64,000 bases of DNA from an uncultured Bacteroidota bacterium (GTDB lineage Bacteria > Bacteroidota > Bacteroidia > Bacteroidales > UBA12077). A model generated the notes under the pieces. The model did no database searches and was not told the DNA's origin. It saw only the letters and a program-made list of their open reading frames with translations. Shown piece after piece: positions 1-8,242 of this stretch. The stretch's first letter is position 1, and each line of letters opens with the position of its first letter. A program made the translations under genes and the position numbers. Location of the stretch: assembly GCA_913055635.1 (NCBI GenBank), contig CAJXLK010000006.1, forward strand, positions 59,530-123,529, in the 5' to 3' direction.

Positions 1-225
1 TATTATGATGAGCGGAAAGAGGAGCTGGAGCGAAGAAAACGCCGCATTGATCGGGAACTGGGCCTGGATGAGGAAAACAGCCAGGACGTCTACATTCCCG
101 ACATCAAAGGACAGATGCGCAAGCATTTAAAAACCCGGAAAAAAGCCAAAAAGGCTTCAACCACGCGCATGCTGATTATCCTGGCGGTTCTTTTATTTGT
201 AACCTATTTACTCTTACGCATTTAA
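1..225 (+). CDS. C-terminal part of an unknown tail-anchored membrane protein
   Basis: The reading frame is open from the first base and ends in TAA at 223-225, so only the last 74 residues are visible. The visible part is very rich in Lys, Arg and Glu, probably helical, and ends in one hydrophobic segment of about 17 residues (LIILAVLLFVTYLLL region) followed by Arg-Ile and the stop. This suggests a soluble charged domain held in the membrane by its C-terminus. I do not recognise the family. It ends 9 bases before mutL on the same strand, so it is probably co-transcribed with it. The true start lies outside the window. Confidence 0.6.
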   Translation, partial: YYDERKEELERRKRRIDRELGLDEENSQDVYIPDIKGQMRKHLKTRKKAKKASTTRMLIILAVLLFVTYLLLRI

Positions 226-234
226 GCATTTTTG

Positions 235-2067
235 ATGGCTGACATCATACAATTGTTATCGGATACCGTCGCCAATCAGATTGCAGCTGGGGAGGTCATT
301 CAACGCCCGGCCTCGGTGGTCAAGGAATTGATGGAGAATGCAGTGGACGCCGGGGCCAACGAGGTGAAGGTGGTGATCAAGGACGCCGGCAAGACCTCTA
401 TCCAGGTGATCGATGATGGGTGTGGTATGTCTCCCACCGACGCCCGCCTGGCCTTTGAACGCCATTCCACTTCAAAAATCCGTACTGCCGAGGACCTTTT
501 TGCGATCCGTACTATGGGCTTTCGCGGGGAAGCCCTGGCTTCGGTGGCCGCCATCTCGCATGTCGAATTGAAAACCCGCCGGGTGGAAGATCAGATCGGC
601 ACCCGCCTGCGCATTGAAGGTTCACAGGTTCAGGAACAGGAGCCTGTACAGTGCCCGGCCGGCAGTAATTTCACCGTGAAGAACCTTTTTTACAATGTCC
701 CGGCCCGCCGCAAGTTCCTGAAAAAAAACACCACCGAGCTGAACCACATCATCCGCGAGTTCAAACAAATTGTCCTGGCCCAGCCTGAGGTCTCGTTTTC
801 CCTGACCCACAATGATGCCCTGTTGTATAAGCTGCCCGCCGATAAATTTGGCAAACGCATCGTGGATGTTTTTGGAGGCGCCATCAAAGACAACATCACC
901 CCGCTTAAGTCGGAAACCCGTATTGTTAAAGTCCGCGGGTACATCGGGCATCCCGACAAGGCCAAGAAAAGGGGCGGGGAACAGTTCTTCTTCGTGAATA
1001 ACCGTTACATGAAGAACCCCTACCTGCACAAGGCCATCATGGATGCTTATGACCGGATCATTCCCCAGGGTGCCCTGCCAGCTTATTTCATCCACCTGGA
1101 AGTGCCTTCCGAATCGATGGATGTCAACATTCACCCTACCAAAACGGAGGTGAAGTTTGAAGATCAGCAGGCCATCTGGCAGATTCTTCACGCTTCGGTC
1201 AAGGAGACCCTCGGGAAGAACCACCTGACCCCCGCCCTGGACTTCGACCAAAAGGGCAACATCGGGATCCCGCCCCTGACCAGCGACAAGCAGGTGCAAC
1301 CCCCAACCATTGAAGTAGACCCCCATTATAACCCTTTCGAGGAAGAAAAGGCAGGCGGGGAACAAGGCCCCGCTTCCCCGGGTAAAAAAAACACCCACCC
1401 GCCCATGAACTGGCAGGAGCTTTATGGCAAATTTGAGTCGCCGGCCGAACAGGGTACGATTCGAATCGCTTCCGGGGCCGATAAGGAGGAAGATCAAGAC
1501 CGCCAGGAATCGGGCAAAACCTTTTTTCAGTTCAAGGAGCGCTATGTGATGACCCCGGTTAAGTCCGGACTGATGGTTATACACCAGCGAAGGGCCCATA
1601 TCCGCATCCTGTATGAATACTATTTGAAGACCCAGCGGAACCGAAGCCGCGTGATCCAAAAACAGCTCTATCCGGAGGAAATGGAGTTGAATCATTCGGA
1701 TTTTCAAACCCTGCAAAATATGCAGCAAGAGCTTCGGAAAATTGGCCTCGATCTGCAGTTGCAGGAAAACAACCTGGTTAGGATAGACGGCGTGCCGGCT
1801 GAAGCCGATATTGAAAATCCCAGGGAGATGGTCGAAGCCCTGTTGGAAGCTTATGCCGAGGACCAGGATTTTGGAGCAAACATGAGCGAATCGGTGGCCC
1901 TTTCTCTGGCCAGGGCTACGGCCATTGATCAGGGCCGGTTGCTGGAAGAAGAGGAGATGCGCGAGCTCGTTGACAAGCTTTTCGCCAGCGAGGCACCCAA
2001 CTATACCCCTTCCGGCCAAAAAATTGTGGCTTTTATTCAAACCGAAGATTTCGAAAAACTGTTTTAA
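235..2067 (+). CDS. mutL: DNA mismatch repair protein MutL
   Basis: MutL is the GHKL ATPase that links MutS mismatch recognition to downstream excision. The 610-residue product has the family N-terminus: IAAGEVIQRPASVVKEL with catalytic Glu near residue 34 and ENAVDAG, the DDGCGM loop at 60-65, and GFRGEAL at 95-101. ATG at 235 is preferred because MADIIQLL matches the family start; a TTG lies just before it. After a polar linker (about 340-430) comes the dimerisation domain. Its endonuclease motif is degenerate: residues 450-461 read HQRRAHIRILYE where nicking MutLs have DQHAAHERILYE, and the C-terminal CPHGRP box is replaced by YTPSGQ. ATPase function looks intact; nicking activity looks doubtful. 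Confidence 0.95.
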   Translation: MADIIQLLSDTVANQIAAGEVIQRPASVVKELMENAVDAGANEVKVVIKDAGKTSIQVIDDGCGMSPTDARLAFERHSTSKIRTAEDLFAIRTMGFRGEALASVAAISHVELKTRRVEDQIGTRLRIEGSQVQEQEPVQCPAGSNFTVKNLFYNVPARRKFLKKNTTELNHIIREFKQIVLAQPEVSFSLTHNDALLYKLPADKFGKRIVDVFGGAIKDNITPLKSETRIVKVRGYIGHPDKAKKRGGEQFFFVNNRYMKNPYLHKAIMDAYDRIIPQGALPAYFIHLEVPSESMDVNIHPTKTEVKFEDQQAIWQILHASVKETLGKNHLTPALDFDQKGNIGIPPLTSDKQVQPPTIEVDPHYNPFEEEKAGGEQGPASPGKKNTHPPMNWQELYGKFESPAEQGTIRIASGADKEEDQDRQESGKTFFQFKERYVMTPVKSGLMVIHQRRAHIRILYEYYLKTQRNRSRVIQKQLYPEEMELNHSDFQTLQNMQQELRKIGLDLQLQENNLVRIDGVPAEADIENPREMVEALLEAYAEDQDFGANMSESVALSLARATAIDQGRLLEEEEMRELVDKLFASEAPNYTPSGQKIVAFIQTEDFEKLF

Positions 2068-2101
2068 TAACTGAAGACATTAACAAACAAAAAGCGATCT
2101 A

Positions 2102-2842
2102 ATGGCGCAAGTTAGACAAAGTGGATTTATGGGGACACCCCCGGTGGTCAAAAACCTGATCATCATCAATGTGCTGGCCCTTTTGGGTTACTATGCTTTT
2201 CGCGGGTCATTTAACCTGAACTGGACCCTTGGGCTCTTTTACTGGGGTTCAGGGCAGTTTGAACCCTACCAGTTCGTAACCCATATGTTTATGCATGGTG
2301 GATTTGCCCACCTTTTCTTCAATATGTTTGCCCTGTGGATGTTTGGCCGTGTTTTGGAGCAGGTTTGGGGTTCCAAGCGGTTCTTTATTTATTTTTTTGT
2401 GACGGGCCTGGGAGCGGCTTTTCTCCATTTGCTGGTCAACCACATCCATATACAAACCATGATGGCCCAGATGGATGAAGAATCCATCAATATTGTCATT
2501 GAACGGGGATTCAACGCCCTCAAAGAAGGGAAAAACTTCACCAATCCGGCCATGCGTGACCTCAATCTTTCCATGAACATTCCAACCGTCGGAGCTTCTG
2601 GAGCCGTTTTTGGGATCCTTTTGGCTTTCGGCATGCTTTTTCCCAATACCCAGCTGATGCTGCTTTTTCCGCCCATCCCCATTAAGGCCAAATATTTTGT
2701 GTTTGGTTACGGAGCCATTGAATTATTCCTCGGTGTCACCCAAGCCGGCAGCAATGTAGCCCACTTTGCCCATGTGGGCGGAATGATATTTGGATTTATC
2801 CTGATCAAATACTGGAATAGCCGGAGAAAAAAATTCTTTTGA
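2102..2842 (+). CDS. Rhomboid family intramembrane serine protease (first of two)
   Basis: Rhomboids cut transmembrane helices inside the membrane with a Ser-His dyad. This 246-residue protein has about six hydrophobic segments. The HMFMHGGFAHLFFNMFALW loop region, the active-site serine in VGASGAVFGIL (near residue 165) and the catalytic histidine in AHVGG (near 225) are all present. A larger than usual loop rich in charged residues lies between segments 3 and 4 (about 115-155). It starts 34 bases after mutL and 25 bases before a second rhomboid, so the three genes are likely one transcript. The pairing of two rhomboids after mutL recurs in Bacteroidota. Substrates are unknown. Confidence 0.92.
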   Translation: MAQVRQSGFMGTPPVVKNLIIINVLALLGYYAFRGSFNLNWTLGLFYWGSGQFEPYQFVTHMFMHGGFAHLFFNMFALWMFGRVLEQVWGSKRFFIYFFVTGLGAAFLHLLVNHIHIQTMMAQMDEESINIVIERGFNALKEGKNFTNPAMRDLNLSMNIPTVGASGAVFGILLAFGMLFPNTQLMLLFPPIPIKAKYFVFGYGAIELFLGVTQAGSNVAHFAHVGGMIFGFILIKYWNSRRKKFF

Positions 2843-2867
2843 CGTGCTTGATTAAAACGAGATTTGT

Positions 2868-3749
2868 ATGGGATTTTTAGATCAATTGAGAGACCGGTAT
2901 CAGAAGAGCAACATGTTGTTGAGGCTCATTTACATCAATGTTGCTGTATTTCTTGTGGTTAATATCATCTGGGTTTTTGGTTTTTTACTGGGCGCTGACA
3001 AGTCGCTGCTCCAGGTCATGATTGAATGGCTGGCCGTTCCATCAGACCTGACCAAACTGCTTACGCGCCCCTGGACGGTGGTTACCCATATGTTTTTTCA
3101 CAAGGGGATCTGGCATATCCTGATGAACCTTTTGTGGCTCTACATCTTCGGCCGCATTTTTTTGCAGTACCTTAATGAAAAGCGTCTTTTAAGCCTTTAT
3201 TTGGTGGGCGGTTTTTCCGGTGCGGCCTTGTTTATCCTGGCATTTAATGTGTTTCCGGTATTTGAACCCGGCGTTCCTGCCCTGGGGGCCTCGGCTGCGA
3301 TTATGGCTGTGGTGGTCGCCATCGCCTATTACCGGCCCAACTATACCATCCACCTTCTTTTCCTGGGGCCTGTAAAGATCAAGTACATTGCCATTTTTGC
3401 CCTGGTCATCGATTTTTTCAGCATTCCCGGACAAAATGCCGGTGGCCACATTGCTCACCTGGGAGGGGCCATCTTTGGTTTCTTTTATATCTACCAGCTT
3501 ATGCAGGGGGTAAATATTACCCGCGGTTTTGACCGGGTGATGGACAACCTGTTTGCCCTGCTTAAGCCCAGGCCCCGTTTTCGGGTCACCCATAAGCGGC
3601 CCAGGTCGGATATAGAATACAATAAGCAGAAAGTAGAGCACCAGAAACGCATTGACAAGATCCTGGAAAAGATTTCCAAAAACGGGTATGAAAGTTTGAC
3701 TCAGGAAGAAAAGGAGATTCTTTTCAAACAGGGGGGCGGCCAGTCTTGA
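2868..3749 (+). CDS. Rhomboid family intramembrane serine protease (second of two)
   Basis: A 293-residue rhomboid paralogue of the preceding gene. It shows THMFFHKGIWHILMNLLWLY (L1 loop and helix 2), the active-site serine in ALGASAAIMAVV (near residue 143) and the catalytic histidine in GGHIAHLGGAIFGF (near 197). Unlike its neighbour it carries a soluble, basic C-terminal extension of about 80 residues (about 215-293, rich in Arg and Lys), resembling the C-terminal domain often attached to Bacteroidota rhomboids. The extension may bind a substrate or partner; this is inference. Both catalytic residues are kept, so the protease should be active. Confidence 0.92.
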   Translation: MGFLDQLRDRYQKSNMLLRLIYINVAVFLVVNIIWVFGFLLGADKSLLQVMIEWLAVPSDLTKLLTRPWTVVTHMFFHKGIWHILMNLLWLYIFGRIFLQYLNEKRLLSLYLVGGFSGAALFILAFNVFPVFEPGVPALGASAAIMAVVVAIAYYRPNYTIHLLFLGPVKIKYIAIFALVIDFFSIPGQNAGGHIAHLGGAIFGFFYIYQLMQGVNITRGFDRVMDNLFALLKPRPRFRVTHKRPRSDIEYNKQKVEHQKRIDKILEKISKNGYESLTQEEKEILFKQGGGQS

Positions 3750-3974
3750 TTTATGGCGCAGCAGTCTGGCCGGGCGATCACAACCTGCTGCTATCATGGG
3801 CAGCCCGATAGCGAGGGGCCGGCGGCTGCCTTCAAGGGTTTGGCCGGACGGTCAGAACGCTGTGTTACCAAGGCCGGGGATGGTTTTAAACCTGAAAGGT
3901 ACAGGGATCCGGGTTGCTTTCATCAACCGCCTTTGACCCACTTGTTTGCTGAACCACTGAATGTTTAGGGTTTG

Positions 3975-5069
3975 ATGAAGAGGTTGCTTAAGATTGTCAA
4001 TTATGTGTTTGCCACGGTATTGCTGCTGGCGTATGTAGCCCCTTTGGTTTCTCCCCAAATTGCATGGCCCCTGGCCTTTTTGGGATTGATTTTTCCCGTG
4101 CTGGTGGGGATTAACCTGTTGTTTTTCGTTTTTTGGCTTTCGGTGCGGAAATGGTATTTTATGATTTCACTGTTGGTGCTGTTAATTGGTGTGAATCCCA
4201 TCTCAAGGACTTATCAGCTCAACGGACAGGGGGATGATGGCCCCGGGAAGAAGCAAAAGGCTTCAAAGCAGGATGAACTCACCCTGCTTTCTTATAATGT
4301 GCGGATTTTTGGGTTGGTGGGCAGCAACCAGTTCGGGCATGACCAGGAAAAGCTGTTTGAGCTGATACGAAGCCAGGATCCCGATGTGGTATGCTTTCAG
4401 GAGTTTTACATAAGTCCGCGCAAGGGCCTTACACTGGAAAAAATTCAAAGGCAGCTTCCCGGGTTGAACCATCATCATGTGGTGTGGCTTACCCGCGGAG
4501 ATGAGAGCCGCTACGGCATTGCCACTTTCAGCCGTTATCCGATCGTGAACAAGGGCCGCATTGGGTTTGAACGAAGCTACAATGCTTCCATCTATACGGA
4601 TATGCTCATCGATAAAAGGCGGATCCGCGTTTTCAACAACCACCTCCAGTCGATTCGCTTTAACCGGCAGGATTACCAGTTTATCACCAATCAGAATCAA
4701 TACAATGAGTCGCAGAAGCTGAAGGCCTTGCAGGATATTTCATTTCGCCTGCGCGACGCCTTTATCAAACGGGGGCGGCAGGCAGAACAGATCTCCCGGC
4801 ATATCCGGAGATCATCTTATCCCTTGTTGGTTTGTGGCGATTTTAATGATACCCCGGTGAGCTATACATACAAAACCCTTCGTTACAACCTGAAGGATGC
4901 ATTTATGGAGGCAGGACAGGGGATGGGCATCACCTATAAGGGACAGTTTCCTTCTTTTCGTATTGATTATATATTTTATCATCCCTCATTTCGAGTGACC
5001 CGCTTCAACGTTCCCCAGGCTCCTTATTCAGATCATTACCCGGTTACAGCCACCTTTCGGATTAAATAA
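3975..5069 (+). CDS. Membrane-anchored endonuclease/exonuclease/phosphatase (EEP) family protein
   Basis: The 364-residue protein begins with about three hydrophobic segments (residues 8-75) and continues with an EEP hydrolase domain. The domain has LLSYNVRIFG (metal-site Asn), VCFQEFY (metal-binding Glu), a central FNNHLQS (catalytic His region), VCGDFNDTP (Asp and Asn) and the terminal YSDHYPV (catalytic Asp-His). This fold covers phosphodiesterases acting on nucleic acids or phospholipids, so the substrate cannot be named; membrane anchoring favours an extracytoplasmic or lipid substrate. ATG at 3975 is used; a TTG precedes it. It follows the rhomboids after 225 bases and ends the mutL-rhomboid cluster. 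Confidence 0.88.
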   Translation: MKRLLKIVNYVFATVLLLAYVAPLVSPQIAWPLAFLGLIFPVLVGINLLFFVFWLSVRKWYFMISLLVLLIGVNPISRTYQLNGQGDDGPGKKQKASKQDELTLLSYNVRIFGLVGSNQFGHDQEKLFELIRSQDPDVVCFQEFYISPRKGLTLEKIQRQLPGLNHHHVVWLTRGDESRYGIATFSRYPIVNKGRIGFERSYNASIYTDMLIDKRRIRVFNNHLQSIRFNRQDYQFITNQNQYNESQKLKALQDISFRLRDAFIKRGRQAEQISRHIRRSSYPLLVCGDFNDTPVSYTYKTLRYNLKDAFMEAGQGMGITYKGQFPSFRIDYIFYHPSFRVTRFNVPQAPYSDHYPVTATFRIK

Positions 5070-5257
5070 GTTGGTTAAACTTCCCTAAGCCATCAAACAT
5101 CGGCGAGGAGGGCTCATTGCTCCCTACGCATTGTTCCTTACTCAATACTTCCTAATAATGACTTATTTTTCCTTGCCCATTGTTCCTTACTCATTTGCTT
5201 AAACATTTAATGTTCAACCTTTCTTTCGAATAGGGTCAACAAGCTTTTTTGCCTGTA

Positions 5258-6229
5258 TTATTTGTCCTGTTTTTTTGGGGCAAACGGCAGTTTATCCAGG
5301 TTCACGTTGCCTCCGGAGAGGATGATACCAATTTTTTTGTCTTTGAAGACAAAGCGGTTTTCGAGGACGGCGGCCAGGGGAACGGCGGCGGAGGGTTCGG
5401 CCACCAGCTTCATGCGTTCCCATATCAGCCGCATAGCCTGGATGATGGCAGATTCCGAAGTGGTATAGATGTCGTCCAGGTAGTTGCTGATGATTTTGAA
5501 GGTCAGGGGACTCAGCGAGGTAAGCAGGCCGTCGGCGATGGTGTTGGGCCGGTCGACCGGGATGAGGAAACCCTGCGTAAAGGAACGGTAGGCATCGTCG
5601 GCCATGGAGGGTTCAGCGGCCAGTATGCGGATCCCTTTTTTCATGGACCGCGCTGCAATGGCCATGCCGCTGGTTAGCCCCCCACCTCCCACCGGGGCAA
5701 TGACCACATCCAGTTCGGGGATCTCTTCCAAAAGTTCTTTGGTAGCCGTACCCTGTCCGCAGATCACATGCTCATCGGAACTGGGGTGAACGAAGTGGGC
5801 CCCTGTCTGCTTCTCCACCTCACGGTAGGTTGCTTCGCGGCTGTCCAGACCTGGTTCGCACCAGGTGATGCGGGCACCATATTGTTCTACCGCCCGCTGC
5901 TTTACCGCACTGGCATTGCGCGGCATCACAATGTGGGCCTCGGTGTGATGCTGCTTTGCCGCCAGCGCCAAGGCCGCCGCATGGTTGCCCGATGAATGGG
6001 TGCCTACCCCCTGCCCCGCTGCTTCCCCGGTGAGATGCTCCAAGGCATTGGTGGCGCCCCTGAATTTGAAGGATCCCGTCCTTTGGAAATTTTCACACTT
6101 GAAGTACAATTCAGCGCCGTACTCCTCATTGATCAATGTACTGGTGAGTACCGGTGTTTTGTGAATATATGGGCTTATCCGCCGGTGAGCTTCTTCAATG
6201 TCCCTGATGGTCGGTGTATTTTGCGTCAT
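5258..6229 (-). CDS. Threonine ammonia-lyase / serine-threonine dehydratase, short form
   Basis: A PLP-dependent fold-type II enzyme that converts threonine to 2-oxobutyrate and ammonia. The PLP lysine is in GSFKFRGATNAL, the phosphate-binding glycine loop is VGGGGLTSG, and the end is ILSGGNVNLDKLPF. The open frame extends upstream to 6379, but ATG at 6229 (MTQNTPTIRDIEEAH) gives the normal family start and 323 residues. There is no C-terminal ACT regulatory domain, so it resembles the catabolic TdcB type or serine racemase-like enzymes rather than feedback-inhibited IlvA. It converges with the EEP gene across a 188-base gap. No other branched-chain amino acid gene is nearby. Confidence 0.9.
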   Translation of the reverse strand: MTQNTPTIRDIEEAHRRISPYIHKTPVLTSTLINEEYGAELYFKCENFQRTGSFKFRGATNALEHLTGEAAGQGVGTHSSGNHAAALALAAKQHHTEAHIVMPRNASAVKQRAVEQYGARITWCEPGLDSREATYREVEKQTGAHFVHPSSDEHVICGQGTATKELLEEIPELDVVIAPVGGGGLTSGMAIAARSMKKGIRILAAEPSMADDAYRSFTQGFLIPVDRPNTIADGLLTSLSPLTFKIISNYLDDIYTTSESAIIQAMRLIWERMKLVAEPSAAVPLAAVLENRFVFKDKKIGIILSGGNVNLDKLPFAPKKQDK

Positions 6230-6332
6230 TTGTTCGATATTTAGGTGTATCCGGTTGAGCCTCGTTGATGCCTGTAAAATGAACCTTTCCCTGATGGAAA
6301 GGCGGTAGACTGCGCTTTTCAATCTCGGTGTT

Positions 6333-7100
6333 TCAATCTCCGGGCTGTATCCGGGACGGCGTGGCGCGCAGCGAATCAATCCGCCGAAACCGCTTGTAGC
6401 ATCGCTTCACCCGCTCCAAAATAAAATATTCGCGGGTCTTGAGAATGTATTCATCGCTGAAATTGCAGTAATCCATGAAACGTTCCAGCTTTTCTCCTGT
6501 AAGTCCCGTAAGCTCACTGATCTGTTCCCTGTTGAACTTGTCATCGATTTTATCCTGCCTCGTCTTCTGCTGTTGCAATTGCTTTAATTTCCGGCGCGAC
6601 TGGAGTTCATCGTTGAAGATGCTGTAAATCATAGAAATCGGGGAGGTGATGCCGGGGTTCAGGGTCTCTTCTACTTCGGGCTCCCGCCGGATATCTTGCC
6701 AGAACAGAGGATGGACCTGTTCAGCGGCCGTTTTTAAATCCAGCTCCAGGAAATTACGCTGAAAATCCTCATAAGTCTTGCCCCACGGGGTTATTTCAAC
6801 TTCTGAGATGGCATATACCGTTTTTTCCATCGGAATGCTCTTAAATATCACCGGTTGAAGCTTACCGGTGTACTGGTAGTATTGGGTCTTATATCCGATG
6901 GAAGTGATCATCAGCGAATCGCCCCTTTCAATTTCCAGGTTGAAGGTACCCAGTGAATCGGAAATGGTGGCGTTGTTGCCGTTCATGTTGATGATGTGGG
7001 CATATTTGACGGGATGGTACTGGTCCGTATCATACAGGTTGCCATATAAGCTGATGGTGCTGTCTTTTTTTTGACCCCACCCTGCAATGCTGATCAGCAT
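6333..7100 (-). CDS. Exported protein with carboxypeptidase-regulatory-like domain
   Basis: About 255 residues. The N-terminal half (ISLYGNLYDTDQYHPVKYAH to SIGYKTQYY) is a CarboxypepD_reg-like beta-sandwich of the kind found at the start of many Bacteroidota outer-membrane and periplasmic proteins. The C-terminal half is helical and charged, with no motif I can name. The first ATG (7100) gives only half a signal peptide. Reading upstream in frame to an ATT codon at 7133 adds a basic n-region (KTKGYITIAF) and completes a convincing signal peptide ending near GWGQ; an in-frame stop lies just before. The true start may therefore be the ATT at 7133. Function unknown; a periplasmic location is inferred. 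Confidence 0.75.
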   Translation of the reverse strand: MLISIAGWGQKKDSTISLYGNLYDTDQYHPVKYAHIINMNGNNATISDSLGTFNLEIERGDSLMITSIGYKTQYYQYTGKLQPVIFKSIPMEKTVYAISEVEITPWGKTYEDFQRNFLELDLKTAAEQVHPLFWQDIRREPEVEETLNPGITSPISMIYSIFNDELQSRRKLKQLQQQKTRQDKIDDKFNREQISELTGLTGEKLERFMDYCNFSDEYILKTREYFILERVKRCYKRFRRIDSLRATPSRIQPGD

Positions 7101-7133
7101 GAAAGCAATTGTTATGTAGCCTTTTGTTTTAAT

Positions 7134-7418
7134 GCCACCCGGGTTTTTGTTTTGATAAAGTTAGTGTAACTTTGAATGATTTCATAATCGGATTTTTGAT
7201 TTAACATCTATTAACAGCCTTATAATCCAAGGCAGATGGGAAAAATTTTTCCTATTTTTGATACAATAGAAAGCAGGGACAACAAGGCCCTGCAAGGTGT
7301 AACATTCAGAATTTCAGTGTTTAATATAATCTCCTGAAGGTTGTATAAGCATCTGAATACCATAGAACAACTTACAGTTAAACAGCATTTGGATTCGCCA
7401 AATCATGATACCAGTTTT
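7134..7418. other. Divergent intergenic region upstream of dapD
   Basis: This AT-rich stretch separates the leftward exported protein from dapD and must hold promoters for both. A TATTTTTG box at 7253-7260 fits the Bacteroidota -7 consensus TAnnTTTG, but no matching -33 TTTG was found at the right spacing. The dapD frame is open from a TTG at 7341, but family alignment supports ATG at 7419, which would leave a leader of about 150 bases. No small gene was recognised. Confidence 0.4.
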
Positions 7419-8234
7419 ATGGAAGCATATAAACAGAAGATAGAGCAAATGTGGGAGGACCGGCAATTGCTGGAGGATCCCTCCAATCAGCAGATAGTAA
7501 AAGAGGTAGTAGATCAGCTGGATAAGGGTCGTTTGAGGGTGGCCGAGCCTGAGGAGGACGGCTGGAGAGTGAATCAATGGGTGAAGATGGCCGTTATCCT
7601 GTATTTTCCGTTGCAGAAGATGCAAAAGGTTTCGGTGGGGCCTTTTGAGTTTTATGACAAGATTGACCTCAAGCGGGATTATGAGGCCATTGGGGCACGG
7701 GTTGTGCCGCATGCCATTGCCCGTTATGGCGCCTATCTTTCGAAAAACGTAGTGATGATGCCTTCCTATGTCAATATAGGAGCGCACGTAGGATCAGGGA
7801 CGATGATTGATACCTGGGCGACGGTGGGCAGCTGTGCCCAGATTGGCCGCAATGTGCATCTAAGCGGAGGTGTTGGCATCGGTGGGGTTTTGGAACCGGT
7901 CCAGGCCGCCCCGGTGATCATTGAGGATGAGTGTTTCATTGGTTCCCGGTCGATCATCGTTGAGGGGGTGCGGGTCCACACCGGCGCGGTGATTGGCGCC
8001 AATGTTACGATCACCCAGTCGACCCGTATCATTGATGTATCGCAGCCTCAGGAGGTGGTTTACCGGGGGGAGGTCCCTCCCAGAGCCGTGGTGATTCCCG
8101 GAAGCTATCCCAAAAAATTTCCTGCCGGAACCTATCAGGTTCAATGTGCCCTGATTGTAGGTAAAAGGAAAGAATCCACCGATCACAAGACTTCACTGAA
8201 CCAGGCTCTAAGGGATTTTCAGGTTGATGTATAG
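7419..8234 (+). CDS. dapD: 2,3,4,5-tetrahydropyridine-2,6-dicarboxylate N-succinyltransferase
   Basis: DapD transfers a succinyl group from succinyl-CoA to tetrahydrodipicolinate in the succinylase branch of lysine and meso-diaminopimelate synthesis. The 271-residue product matches the family length. The N-terminal helical domain (MEAYKQKIEQMWEDRQLL) is followed by a left-handed beta-helix of hexapeptide repeats (about 100-230), with VVMMPSYVNIGAHVGSGTMI and GVGIGGVLEP typical of DapD. ATG at 7419 is chosen over the upstream TTG at 7341 because it gives the usual N-terminus. It is followed after 8 bases by a glycosyltransferase gene, so precursors for peptidoglycan and LPS may be co-expressed. 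Confidence 0.95.
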   Translation: MEAYKQKIEQMWEDRQLLEDPSNQQIVKEVVDQLDKGRLRVAEPEEDGWRVNQWVKMAVILYFPLQKMQKVSVGPFEFYDKIDLKRDYEAIGARVVPHAIARYGAYLSKNVVMMPSYVNIGAHVGSGTMIDTWATVGSCAQIGRNVHLSGGVGIGGVLEPVQAAPVIIEDECFIGSRSIIVEGVRVHTGAVIGANVTITQSTRIIDVSQPQEVVYRGEVPPRAVVIPGSYPKKFPAGTYQVQCALIVGKRKESTDHKTSLNQALRDFQVDV

Positions 8235-8242
8235 TTCTTTCT

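Noticed and set aside
622..2040. Long leftward frame of 472 codons opposite mutL
   Set aside because: It is antisense to a clear mutL gene; the long frame results from codon bias in the real gene.
3753..3968. 71-codon frame fitting neatly between the second rhomboid and the EEP gene
   Set aside because: The composition is not protein-like (rich in Gly, Arg, Cys and Pro without pattern) and no domain or signal was seen; the neat fit is probably chance.
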